Assembly: GCA_963575745.1 (NCBI GenBank)
Contig: CAUYUJ010015016.1
Span: forward strand, 228,236 to 292,235
Length of the DNA: 64,000 bases
DNA from: Prorocentrum cordatum
Taxonomy: Eukaryota; Sar; Dinophyceae; Prorocentrales; Prorocentraceae
Direction of reading: 5' to 3'
Shown here one piece after another: positions 43,680 through 53,665 of the stretch. Made by a program: the position numbers and the translations under genes. The first letter of the stretch is position 1; each line of letters begins with the position of its first letter. Below the pieces are notes generated by a model. The model was given only the letters and a program-made list of their open reading frames with translations, had not been told where the DNA came from and ran no database searches.

Positions 43680-45370
43680 GCAGTTGTGAATGCCGCAATT
43701 GTGCTGGGTGGTGGCGGACGCATGCGGGCGGTGCCGCTGGGACCTTCGGTGGAGCTCCCTATGGGGCCGCGAAACGCTGTGCTGGGTGGGTGAGACGCGG
43801 TCAGCAAGGGCTGTGCTGCGTGGTGGCGGACGCATGCGAGCGGTGCCACTGGGGCCTTCGGTGGGGCCCCCTATGGGGCCACGAAACGCTGCACTGGGTG
43901 GGTGAAACGCAGGCAGGGAGCAAGGGCTGTGCAGGGTGGTGGCGGACGCATGCGGGCGGTGCCGCTGGTGCCTTCGGTGGAGCTCCCTATAGGGCTACGA
44001 AGCGTTGTTCTGGGTGGGCGAAGCGCAGGGAACAAGGGCTGCGCAGGGTGGTGGCGGACGCCAGCGGGCAGTGCCACTGGGGCCTTTGCTGGGGCCCCCT
44101 ATGGGGCCACGAAGCGTGCGAGGGGTGTGCCAGAATGGGGTGTGGAGCCGCATGCCAGCGCAGCCACTGGGGCCTTCGGTGGAGCTCCCTATGGAGCCAC
44201 GAAACGTGTGAGGGGTGTGCGAAATTGGGGGTGGAACCGCATGCGAGCGCAGCCACTGCGGCGTTCGGTGGAGTCCCTATGGGGCCACGAGACGTGCGAA
44301 GGGCGTGCCGAGAAAGGGGGTGGAACCGCATGCGAGCGCAGCCACTGGGCCTTCGGTGGAGCTCTCTATGGGGCCACGAACCGCGCGAGGGGTGTGCCGG
44401 AATGAAGGGGGGGGGGAACCACATGCGAGCGCAGCCACTGGGGCGTTCGGTGGAGCTCCCCATGGAGCCACCCACGAAGCGTGCGAGGGGTGCGCCGACA
44501 TGATGGGGTGGAACCGCATGCGAGCGCAGCCACTGGAGCGTTCTGTGGAGCTCCCTATGGGGCCACGAAAAGTGTGAGGGTGTGCCAGAATGGGGGGTGG
44601 AACCGCATGCGAGCGCAGCCACTGGGGCCTTCGGTGGCTCCGTATGGGGCCACGAAACGCTGTGAGGGGTGTGCCAGAATGGGGGGTGGAACCGCGTGCG
44701 AGCGCAGCCACTGGGCCTTCGGTGGAGCTCCCTATGGGGCCACGAAACGTGTGAGGGGTGTGCCAGAATGGGGGGTGGAACCGCATGCGGCGCAGCCACT
44801 GGGGCCTTCGGTGGAGCTCCCTATGGGGCCACGAAACGTGTGAGGGGTGTGCCAGAATGGGGGGTGGAACCGCATGCGGGCGCAGCCACTGGGGCCTTCG
44901 GTGGAGCTCCCTATGGGGCCACGAAACGTGTGAGGGGTGTGCCAGAATGGGGGTTGGAACCGCATGCGGGCGCAGCCACTGGGGCCTTCGGTGGAGCTCC
45001 CTATGGGGCCACGAAACGTGTGAGGGGTGTGCCAGAATTGGGGGTGGTTTCGCATGCGAGCGCAGCCACTGGGGCCTTCGGTGGAGCTCGGTATGGGGCC
45101 ACGAAACGTGTGAGGGGTGTGCCAGAATGGGGGGTGGAACCGCATGCGGGCGCAGCCACTGGGGCCTTCGGTGGAGCTCCCTATGGGGCCACGAAGCGTG
45201 TGAGGGGTATGCCAGAATGGCGGGTGGAACCGCATGCGGGCGCAGCCACTGGGGCTTCGGTGGAGCTCCCTATGGGGCCACGAAACGTGTGAGGGGTGTG
45301 CCAGAATGGTGGGTGGAACCACATGCGGGCGCAGCCACTGGGGCCTTCGGTGGAGCTCCTTGGGCCAGAA
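43680..45370 (+). repeat. tandem satellite, 90-bp unit (longer variants at the 5' end)
   Basis: Typical pieces are GGTGGAACCGCATGCGAGCG, CAGCCACTGGGGCCTTCGGT and GGAGCTCCCTATGGGGCCAC. Units from about 44100 are near 90 bp; the first four are longer, with an extra CTGTGCTGGGTGGGTGA segment. The 90-bp period keeps frames open (30-residue repeat with CEGC), but a protein is not supported. Confidence 0.9.
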
Positions 45371-45509
45371 ACGTGCAGGGGCGTGGCCAGAATTGGTGCG
45401 GGAGGGGATGTGGGAGGGGGAGGGGGGAGGGGGGAAGGAGGCGGGAACGCGGGGCACCGTCTCTTCCAAAAGAGGACCCAACACCACAGGATGGTTGGGA
45501 AAAAATTAT

Positions 45510-45793
45510 CAAAGCAAAACTAGACGAGATCTCAGGAAAACTAAACAGGACCTCACCAAAACTAAACGAGGCCCTAGGACAACCAGAGAGGACCCTACCA
45601 AAACTAAACGAGACCGTAGGACAACTAAACAGGACCCCAGCAAAACTAAACGAGACCCTAGGAAAATTAAACACGACCCTACGAAACCTAAACGAGACCA
45701 TAGGACAACTAAACAGGACCCTATAGCTAAACGAGGCCCCCCGGGCCCCCCCGGGGGGCGCGCCCCCCGGGCCCCCCCCCCGGGCCCTTCCCC
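45510..45793. repeat. truncated fourth foldback unit
   Basis: A complement-oriented arm (45510-45735) and the start of the GC spacer (45736-45793) are present. The rest is missing where element 2 begins at 45794. Confidence 0.7.
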
Positions 45794-45829
45794 CTTGAGC
45801 ATCCAATGCACCAATATATTGCAAACACC
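45794..45829 (+). repeat. element 2 left terminal inverted repeat
   Basis: A 36-bp end, inverted at 55593-55628 with two mismatches (G/A and T/C). Confidence 0.8.
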
Positions 45830-45943
45830 CATGTATTAGGATTCTCTTAAAATCTCGTCCGTTAAGATTTTCTGTCAAAATTCGCACCGAAGAAAATCCC
45901 CTTAGATGAGGGGCGTTGCCTTCTTTGGGCTATTTTTTCATAC

Positions 45944-48372
45944 TCAGCGCAAGAGACGAACAACAAGCTGCCCCATAAACTTCGCCATGCATGCCCTTGA
46001 AAACTCAGACGTGTTCGGGGCGCCCCCTCTGCGCTTCCCAAACGCCGCAGCGGACCCTCCAAAGTCTTCACCTCGGTAGTTCCAGTGCTTGGGCGGTTGT
46101 CCTCCAGAAGAACATAATTCCAAAAATAAATGCAGTTTGGGTTTAATGCGAAATATGTTATCATGCGCCGTCGCCAAAGCAGCGAAGTGTTGAGCAAAAC
46201 GCACATAATGGTCCAGCATCGTGTCTTTCGTAAATGGGAAAGACCCTGCAAGCGCAGCGTAGCAGCGTGATAAACTCTGCATGCAAAAATACATAGAAGA
46301 CTCCACGGGGTCATTCCTGTCGCAGAACTGTTCCGCAAGTTCCATACCCCACGGTTTTAGATGCCGAACCATACCAGCGCTACATCTGAGCTTGGGATTG
46401 CTGTTTGATTTGCCTTTCACAACCCCAATGCTCAAGTGAGGAAGCCTGTTCGGCGCGCCGTTCGGAGGTTGTCTATCGTAAAACCCCTGCATCATAAGGT
46501 GCATCTCTCGCATGCGCTGCTTCTGCGCGCCGCCTGGGACTTTCCTCTCGACGACGCAATACCAGATCAGAGAGCCCATAAAATCTGCAGCTACACCTAA
46601 ATCCGCGCAGTGCAGCCAATCCAACATCAAAATTCGCACGCTGGCAAACGGAACCATCAACAAAGGGCATACTCGATGTCCAGCACCCAGGATTTTCATC
46701 AAAAGTTCTTGCCATGATCTGCGGTCCGCGCGCCAGGGCGCGCCGTGGCCGATCTCGGTAGAGACCGCGCGGGCATCGAAGACTTCGCTTTGCCATCCTC
46801 CCTCTCCTGTTCTGCCTCTGCCTCCTCCGCCTGCTCCTCGGCTTGCCCGCCCTCCTCGACGCCCCCGTCACTTGGCGCGTCGCCCTCCCCTCCTCCCCAG
46901 CGCATCGCCCCCCCCCTCGCATATGGTTTCCCGTTGCGTGCCTCGTCGTCGTCGTCGTCGTCGTCCTCCTCCTCCTCCTCCTCCTCTTTCTCCTTCTGCT
47001 CCTCCTCCTTGCCCTCCTCCCCCTCCTCCTCCGCCCCTCCCCCTCCTCCTCCTCCGTCTCCCTAATCATCTCCTCCTCCTCCTCCTCCTCCTCCTCCTCC
47101 TCCTCCCCCTCCCCCTCCTCCTCCTCCTCCTCCTCCTCCCCCTCCTCCTCCTCCTCCTCCTCCTCCTCCTATCCGTCTCGTGTCATTGATTTGCTTGTGC
47201 GCGTTGCCATCCCTTTCCTCCATTCCCCTCTCCCCCCCCCCTTGCCTCCTCCAGCTAATGGTCCGCGCTCCACCTCTCAACTCGCCCTGCTGGCCCCGCG
47301 CGCAGCGTTGATAGCCCTCCCCCGCTTCTTGGGCGATCGCCCCCTAGCGATAGGGGATGGCCTTTGCAACGCCAGTGCGGGGGGCGCACAACTTTCGCGC
47401 CAGGATCCCCCTCCTCAGGCAGCGCGGGGGGAAGGGGGGGGGGGGGCGTTGGGGCAGGGGTCGGTGGAGGCAGAACTGGGTTGGCTATGTGTTTTTCCCT
47501 GTGACCTCGGGCAGCTTGATCTTACGCTGGAAGCAGCGCTCCGCGCCCTGCCACCCTGGCAGCTTCAGCGCCTCCTTGAACATCTCCCAGTCGCCTTTGA
47601 CCTGGCAGACAACGCCACTGAGAGGGGGTCGCCCTCTCTCGCTATGCTGTTTGGCCCTCCACTTGTCGCTCTTCCCGAATGGCGATCCCTCGTGTCTGCA
47701 CGATGGCCGCGTTTTGGTTGCGAGGTGCGCGAATGACCAGCGGGCAATTTCAAACATGTCATCCAGGGTGTTTGGGGACAACTGGTTCTTCAGCAAGCAT
47801 GCGATGGGCGCGCGGAGGTTCGCGTAGCGCTCCTCTAAGCCAGGCAACAGGAGCGAAACAATTTCAGCGGTCACGCTGCGGTCCCAGTTACAAGGCACAC
47901 CGTCTTGCCAGATGCCGCATGGGACCGTGTCGGAGTCGCCGAGGGACGACGCTGCACTGTTGAAATGCTCCAGCGAAACGGGATCTAACCCAGACGCGCC
48001 AGTCAGAACATTTGCGTGGCCGAAGAACGCCAAACGATCCAAAATCTCGTGGGGCAGCATTAACTGCATTTTCCGCGGCCCCTCCACCTGCATTTTAGTG
48101 TTCCACACCCGCGCGTCGCACACGTACAAGGGTGGCCAACCGGTCTTTCTGAAAATTTGGCGAAAGAAACGTGGGGCATTGCCCGGGTATTTTTCTGATG
48201 GTACTAAACCAGTAACGCCTGTGGCACCAGAGCGGTGGACGTCGTTTGCCAATTGGGGCCCCCTGGCGCCCGACGCGATGTTGCGCGACACGAGGTCAGC
48301 GACGTTCGCCCTCAGGCGTTTGTCTGCTGGCAGCGCGCGCCTGTCATAAGGCAGCGCGCGTTTGGACAGCAT
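45944..48372 (-). CDS. gene I: transposase-like protein of a second dinoflagellate family (LPHE / DWLH-ADLG / KPKLH motifs)
   Basis: Exon A runs 48372 to 47526 (282 codons plus one base). MLSKRALPYDRR was chosen as start because two relict leaders lie 15-60 nt upstream. Exon A contains LMLPHEILDRL, VPCNWDRSVTAEI, NTLDDMFEIARWSFAHLATK, PSCRHEGSPFGKSDKWRA and VKGDWEMFKEALKLPGWQG. A donor GC/GTAAGA follows at 47525. Exon B begins near 46800 and reads GAPWRADRRSWQELLMKILG, MLDWLHCADLGVAADFMGSL, RIKPKLHLFLELC and WNYRGEDFGGS before the TGA at 45944; the acceptor is not pinned down. The intron (about 720 bp) holds the CCT tract and a hairpin. I recall this motif order from many unnamed dinoflagellate proteins. 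Shared KPK and Asp/His blocks with gene e suggest a common, probably RNase-H-like, ancestry, by inference. It is last in the gene row. Confidence 0.6.
46950..47170. repeat. (CCT)n tract in the intron of gene I
   Basis: About 220 bp of TCC/CCT on plus, purine-rich in the gene's sense. Confidence 0.85.
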
Positions 48373-48387
48373 GCTGCGGCGACCTCT

Positions 48388-48431
48388 CTCGAGCCAGAAG
48401 CTACGGGCGTCCCTTGAGCCAAAAGCTACGG
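48388..48431 (-). other. two tandem relict spliced leaders upstream of gene I
   Basis: On minus, CCGTAGCTTTTGGCTCAAG (48431-48413) is followed after 6 nt by CCGTAGCTTCTGGCTCGAG (48406-48388), then 15 nt to the ATG at 48372. Both match the dinoflagellate leader (CCGTAGCCATTTTGGCTC plus AAG) with the same 2-nt deletion, and the downstream copy has diverged more, as expected for an older one. Confidence 0.65.
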
Positions 48432-48585
48432 ACGTATCTTGCGCACTGGCGCGCCCTACAACGGGGCCACCCCTGCAGGAGAGGGGCGACGAGAAGATGC
48501 GAAGGCCCCCCTCGAGAAGGGGTCGCGCTGGATACCGGGCGGGGCGGCGAAAGGGGGGTGGAACAGCAGAGGGAGAAAAGGAGAG

Positions 48586-48587
<2 letters not shown>

Positions 48588-48629
<42 letters not shown>

Positions 48630-48669
48630 AGAACAGACGAACGCGAGTGAGAGCGAGAAGCAACGAACG

Positions 48670-48705
<36 letters not shown>

Positions 48706-48740
48706 GGAAACAGACAGACAGACAGACAGAGATAGGCTGA
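48588..48740. repeat. (GA)n and (CAGA)n microsatellites
   Basis: GAGAGA at about 48590-48623 and CAGACAGA at about 48671-48733. Open frames reading upstream of gene I into this region are artefacts. Confidence 0.9.
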
Positions 48741-48898
48741 GACAGACAGGGGCAGACAGACAGAGAGCCCCTATCAAGGTTTGCGCGCATTTTTTCTTGT
48801 TGGAGCGTCGCCTTGCGCCTCCATCTCTAGCGCCTGCGCGCCGAGGGGATGATGTGGATGTAACTCAGAGAGCTACGAATATGATATGGAAACGCCAC

Positions 48899-50097
48899 TC
48901 ACTCCACGTAGCGCGAGAACCTCCTGGCCGCCAGTTTGATGCCGTCCAGGTGGTGCTCTGCGGTGGACTTCATGGCTGCGAGATCCTTGTTCAGATTGGC
49001 ATAATCCTCTTTCTTCTCGTTCGTCTCGTGAGTGATTCCCGTCTTCTCGATCAGGAGCTCCACCGCCTCCTCGTGATCAGTCGCGCTCTTGAGGGTCTTG
49101 TCAGCCTCCTTTGCCCAGGTGTCATATTGGCCTTTGTCACTGTCCTTGGCAGTCTTGGCGTGATTGTGGAGCTTCGCGCGGAGCGTCTTCAGCTTCTTCA
49201 TCTCAGCCTGGTACTTCGACAGGGTAGACCTATGCGCAAGAAGAGGGAGGGGGGGAGCGTTTGTGAGGGGAGTGAGCAGGAAGACGAGGGAGAGGAGAAA
49301 TTGCTGAGGCGACGGCGTGATCGAATCCTTGTTCGCCTGGATGTTCGGCCACAGCGGGTTCTCCAGCTTCACTGGGTTCGCGCTCGCACTGCTGCTGCCA
49401 CTGCGCAGCTCCCCCATCCTGCCTGCTGCCCATTCCAGCGCTTTTGCCGACTTGACGTCGCCCTCGCCCGTAAACTTTTCTTGTCAGACGTCTCCAAGCT
49501 GTCCTCAGACATCTGTGGGAAAATGAAATAGAACTCGTGCCACAATATGCGGTCCTTCTTGTCGTACTTCACTGGGAACGCCTCCTTCGTATTGTACGTC
49601 TGTGAACTATCCTCCCACCACTCCTGGACGAACTCGAGAGCCAGCTTATGATCCTTAAAATCTGACAATTAAAGGTTCGGTTCTTTCAAAGCTTGCGGAA
49701 CTGTGACGTACCCCTTCTTGGCCCATTCCTTATGCTTTTCTGCATTTTCGCATTCTTCGTGAAACGTACGCACCCAGTCCGAGTTCTTGCTCTTATCCTT
49801 CTGGAAGCTCTCCAAGAATATCTTGCGCTCTGAAGGGCTCTTGCAACTCGACCAGACTGCCTGCGCTTCCGCTGCCTTCTTCTGCAAATCTGCATCAGTG
49901 CCAGAGGAATTGTGCTTGAGCCAGTTGCGCGTCTTTGTGGCCTCCTTCGGGTCGACCGCCTCCCCCTTAGAAGCCTTGCATCTCTCAGGGGCGGGGCCAG
50001 AGTCGTCGCCTTTCTTCGCCCCGCACACCATCGACGAACATAGAATCATCATCGGCGCGGCGTACGCGAAGCAAGAAACCGCGGCGGGAGGAGGCAT
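48899..50097 (-). CDS. gene H: multi-exon lineage-specific protein, helical, unknown function
   Basis: Start MPPPAAVSCFAYAAP at 50097; a relict leader lies about 75 nt upstream. Exon 1 continues to about 49710 (VDPKEATKTRNWLKHNSSGT, CKSPSERKIFLESFQKDKSK, WVRTFHEECENAEKHKEWAK). Exon 2 (about 49660-49500) reads HKLALEFVQEWWEDSSQTYN and RILWHEFYFIFPQ. A third segment (about 49480-49323) reads FTGEGDVKSAKALEWAAGRM and ENPLWPNIQANKDS. A probable GA-AG intron (49322-49230, GATCACG to GCATAG) precedes exon 4 (49229-48899; STLSKYQAEMKKLKTLRAKL to SRYVE and stop). The first N-terminal residues are hydrophobic (APMMILCSSMV) and could be a signal peptide. The two upstream junctions are unresolved. I recall similar charged helical proteins in dinoflagellates but no function. 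Confidence 0.5.
49230..49322 (-). other. probable GA-AG intron of gene H (93 bp)
   Basis: Exon 3 ends AAGGATTC, the intron starts GATCACG and ends GCGCATAG, and exon 4 begins GTCTACC. Only this choice keeps both flanking frames (NKDS into STLSKYQ). Confidence 0.5.
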
Positions 50098-50170
50098 TCT
50101 GTCGAACCGTACAAGGATCAGACACTCGCAAATGCAAAGATGACAATCAGCGCGCCGAAAACAAGCGGAC

Positions 50171-50194
50171 CTTGAGCCGAAAAGCACTTACGGG
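50171..50194 (-). other. relict spliced leader upstream of gene H
   Basis: The minus strand reads CCCGTAAGTGCTTTTCGGCT then CAAG. The CCGTA and TTTT-GGCTCAAG parts match the leader; the middle is altered by a few bases. Confidence 0.5.
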
Positions 50195-50197
50195 ATG

Positions 50198-50860
50198 CAT
50201 GCCCCCCCCTCCCCCCGTTGGCCCTACCTGCCTCCTTCCTCGTCGGTCCTTCCTTGCCGTAGTGTCCTGATCTACAGAAATCCGCCATGCTCATCCTGCC
50301 CCCCAGAAAGCCCCTACAGTAGGGACATGAACCAAGAGGACAATGATATCTAGGCTAGATACCCCGATCAAGGGGTGATCGCGGACTGCGAGCGAATGGT
50401 AAACATTTGCACTACCGCTATTAAGCTGATCAGAGTGTAGGGTCAGAAGCCCCGTGGTCAAACCACCAGTCTTTGTTCGGAAGTGTTGGTTTCATCAGGC
50501 AACGCAAAGTGAGCCAATCTGCCGCTAGAAAGCGGACAATCTCTTTTCTGAAATTCTTTTAATAGAATGTGGGTTTTGCTTGATACTTCCTTCAATTCTA
50601 TTAAATAGAATTTCTATTTAATAGAATCGGGTGTGTCTTCTGTGGCCCAGCTGAGCGGGCTTCCAGTCGCAGCCAGCGTGCAGCGACTGTCGTAGATATG
50701 GATGTGAAACCCACCGCGGGTCTCAGGCCTCCTTCGCGCCGCACACGAGGAAGTCGCCCTCTGGGAGGGGGGATGGGGGGGGGGCGCGCAAGTGTAATGT
50801 GTGGGAGGGAGACAGATCCACTACAGAAGTGGTGACGGCTCTCAAGGAAAAGCATCGCGG
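50198..50860. other. intergenic region with AT-rich palindrome
   Basis: No gene seen. A perfect inverted repeat ATTCTATTAAATAGAA (50595-50610) and TTCTATTTAATAGAAT (50612-50627) has a one-base centre, and a partial copy TTCTTTTAATAGAAT lies near 50552. One CCCC/GGGG hairpin is at 50362. Confidence 0.6.
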
Positions 50861-50862
50861 TC

Positions 50863-51828
50863 CTAGTTCCCCTTGCGGCCGCCCTTCTTGCCGTCCTTCT
50901 TGCCCCCGCCCTTCTTCGCCTGGGCGTCCTCGTCTTTCCTCCGCTTCTCCTCCTCGTCTTTCTTCCGCTGGTCCTCCTCGCGTTTCTTCCGTTCCTCCTC
51001 CGCCTTCCGATCGGAATCCTCTTTCTGCTTCCTCTCGGCTTCTGCCCTCGCGTCGTCCTCTTCCTTCTTCTTCCTCTCTTCCGCTGCTGTGCGGGCCTGC
51101 TCTGATTGCGCCGGTCTCCGCTCCTCTGCAGCCTTCCTGTCGTTCTCCTCTGTCTGCCGCCTTTCTGCGTCAGCCCTCTCCGCCGTCGCCACCTCCAGCG
51201 GACTCGCAGTGCCTGCGCAACTGCCCCCGCCTCCCCCGCGCCTGGCGTCAGCTCTCTTTTTCATGCGTTCTCGCTCGCGGCGCCTGTCCTCTTCCTGCTT
51301 GCGTTTCCGACTTTCTTCGGTTGCGCTCCTGCATTCCTCCTCTTACAGCCTCATCGCCGCAGCTTCCTCTTCTTCCTGTTGCCTCTGTTTTTCAAGCTCC
51401 TCCGCCTCTTTTCGCTCCTGCTCGATTCGTTGGAAAGCTTCGGCTGCTCTGCTAGCGACACTCACCTCTGCTTGCTCCAAGACGCGCAGGACTTGCCTCG
51501 TCATCTCTGCTCTCCTCTTCCTCTCGTCGGCCTTCGCTTGAATCTCCCTTTCTTCCGCCTGCCTGGCTGCTTCCTTCCTCTCTTCCTCTTGTCGCCGAAG
51601 AGCTGCTTCCTCGCGTCGTCGGGCTGCTTCCTCGTCCCTCCGCGCCTGCTCCTGCAGAGCCCCCCTTTCCATCTCCTCGCGTGAAGCCGTTCTCTCGCGC
51701 CTCCCCCTCCTCTGCCTCTTCAGGGTTGCGCGCCCTCTCTTGTTGAGATCCTCCGTCTCAGCGCCGCTAGTGTCGTCTGCGTCCGCCTCTGGGCTGAGCG
51801 GGGCCCCCTCGCAGGTCTCGGTCTGCAT
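50863..51828 (-). CDS. gene G: long Glu/Arg/Lys coiled-coil protein with one in-frame TAA
   Basis: From MQTETCEGAPLSPEADADDT (51828) one frame continues for 322 codons through ERRERTAS-type charged helix, EEAARRREEAALRRQEEERK and RKKREEDQRKKDEEEKRRKD to a GGKKDGKKGGRKGN end. A single TAA at 51345-51343 interrupts it. The stop lies inside an 18-nt GTAAGA...TGCAG stretch that would keep the frame if removed, though that is very short for an intron. The whole reads as one coiled coil. Coding-like sequence continues a little upstream of the Met in the same frame, so an upstream exon is possible. A hairpin triplet (51958-52056) precedes it. Confidence 0.5.
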
Positions 51829-52139
51829 TCCTGCCTCCTGCGTCGCAGGCTGCGTCGCTGGATGCGCGCCTGCAGCTCCTGCTTCCGCGCCTTCTCCTTC
51901 TGCTTCCGCGCCCCCACCTGCTCCCTCGGCCGAGCCCCGGGGATTGCGGACAATATGCCCCTAGCTGAGGGGTCGTTAATGCAAGTAGGGATGTTTGCAC
52001 CCCTAGCAAAGGGGAATCTTATCGTAGGGCTGTTTTGGCGCCCCCTAGCGCAAGGGTGCTTTATTTCCTGATCCCCATCGCGTCCTCGGTGGCGTTCACG
52101 AGAGCTTGCTCGTTCCTGCCCACCCTCTGCTGCTGCCAC

Positions 52140-52480
52140 CTGGGAGGGGGAAAGGAGGGGGGCAGGGGGGGGAGACGGCGGGAGAGGAAGAGGGGGGATG
52201 GGGGGGGGGGAGGAGGACGAGGAGGAGGAGGAAGAGAAAGGAGGGGAAAGGAGGAGGGAGGAGGGAGGAGGCGGAGGAGGAGGAGAAAAGGAAACGGACG
52301 TGAAGAGGGAGAAGGGGGGAGGGGGGGAGGGAGGGAGGAGGAGGAGGAGGATGAGGAGGAGGAGGAGGAAGAGAAGGGGGAGGAGGAAGAGGAGGAGAAG
52401 GAAGGAGAGGAGGAGGAAGAGGGGAAGGAGGAGGAGGACGAGGAGGAGGAGGAGGAGGAAGAACCCTGCAAGAACAGAAA
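52140..52480. repeat. GGA/GAG purine-rich tract
   Basis: About 340 bp of GGAGGA repeats between genes F and G. Glu/Arg frames are artefacts. Confidence 0.85.
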
Positions 52481-52508
52481 CTCGGATTGAAAAGCTGCGA
52501 AAAGTTTT

Positions 52509-52796
52509 TCATGCCAAACTCTGGTGACAAGAAAGGTTTATCATGTCAAACTTAGGTTTCCAGTGGGCGCGCAGTGTAATGGGTTCCCATGGGGGCCACC
52601 TGGCGCGCTCGGCCTCCGACTTGCGGCCGCGATAGCGGCGGCCCCCCGTGGAGATGAAGCCCCGCTCCGTCCACCAGCGAGAGGCGTGGTGCTCCTGGCA
52701 GGAACGCGACACGCACGTGAAGACCCACGTGCGCCTGCTGCACTTATTGCACAGCTGGATCTCGTCCGTGCGCAAGAACGGCCTTGTTGGAGCCCT
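52509..52796 (-). CDS. gene F, second segment: Cys/His-rich exon
   Basis: Minus frame: RTDEIQLCNKCSRRTWVFTC, then CQEHHASRWWTERGF and a basic tail. The C-x2-C ... C-x4-C-x2-HH pattern looks metal-binding. No ATG fits, so it is probably an internal or terminal exon, perhaps of the gene starting at 53322. Unrecognised. Confidence 0.4.
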   Translation of the reverse strand, partial: RAPTRPFLRTDEIQLCNKCSRRTWVFTCVSRSCQEHHASRWWTERGFISTGGRRYRGRKSEAERARWPPWEPITLRAHWKPKFDMINLSCHQSLA

Positions 52797-53071
52797 CGTG
52801 CGCCGCTACTCCCTGAGATCCCTCAGCATCTCAGCCTCACCCCCCCCCCCTCCTCGTCTGACGGCGGTCACGTCGCCCTAGGGAAGGAAAGGGGGGGAAG
52901 ACGAACAAATCCTCTATTGAAGAGGCGCCCCGTAGCAAGGGGTCAATAAACTTGTGCATCCGACCCAGCGTCCTTCGCGCCATCGAGATGACGCTTCCGC
53001 GGAAGATCGCCCCGCTGGTCGCCGCCGCTGCCTCCCGGAGCAGATCCGCTGCCAGCGATCATCGCCTGAGT

Positions 53072-53073
<2 letters not shown>

Positions 53074-53110
<37 letters not shown>
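53074..53110. repeat. poly-G run of 37
   Basis: Uninterrupted G homopolymer between the two gene F segments; its length is likely to be uncertain in the assembly. Confidence 0.9.
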
Positions 53111-53139
53111 CTGGCGCGCGCCCTCGCTCTTCTCTGGCT

Positions 53140-53322
53140 CTACCCAAGGAGTTCCTGGAGGGAGAAGGTTTCTCTTAGAAAACTTTGGTATCTGAATTCC
53201 CTGATCCCCATCTCGCCCCTGACATCCGAACCTCCTGATTTGTTCCCAAGACTCGCGGCCTCCGCCCCCTGCGAATCGAGCCACGCGGCGAGCGCCGCGA
53301 GCACAAGAGCGGATTTCGCCAT
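53140..53322 (-). CDS. gene F, first segment: 60-residue ORF with signal-peptide-like start
   Basis: MAKSALVLAALAAWLDSQGA followed by EAASLGNKSGGSD looks like a short signal peptide with a plausible cleavage after AEA. The rest (MGIREFRYQSFLRETFSLQ) is unremarkable. It may be a small secreted protein or the first exon of a gene continuing at 52796. Confidence 0.3.
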   Translation of the reverse strand: MAKSALVLAALAAWLDSQGAEAASLGNKSGGSDVRGEMGIREFRYQSFLRETFSLQELLG

Positions 53323-53665
53323 TGCGCGAAGGCCTTCTCGTGAGCCTCGCGGGCTCGATCGCCTGGGGCCGCAAGCGGCTGCACTGAACATAAACAATCG
53401 AAATCTCTTGCTGCGGTTCCCCCGAATGAAGGGGCGCGCCCCCTAACAAGGGGTTCGTGACGCCCCTGGTGGAAGGGATGTGAACATTATATAAAAGCGT
53501 GAAGAGACGAGATGGCGAGCCCCTGAAAGAGGGGAAGTGCTGCGTAAGATGACGATGTGTGCTGATGATGGCGATGATGATCGCGATGATGATGATGAGG
53601 AGGATGAGGGCAATTCCATCGATCAGCTCCTCCATCAGAGCGTCCGCAGCGCCCCGCGCAGCAGC

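Noticed and set aside
44758-45726. Zinc-binding 30-residue repeat protein (CEGC motif)
   Set aside because: The 90-bp satellite keeps all frames open and no frame is preferred.
48670-48777. N-terminal extension of gene I through the CAGA/GA repeats
   Set aside because: The residues are pure microsatellite translation; the tandem relict leaders place the start at 48372.
49915-49925. Spliced-leader-like GGCTCAAG on minus within gene H
   Set aside because: It encodes W-L-K within a coding exon and lacks the upstream leader bases; chance match.
50198-50560. Structured small RNA gene in the gene G/H spacer
   Set aside because: Compared by eye with U2, U4, U5 and tRNA landmarks; no diagnostic motif found.
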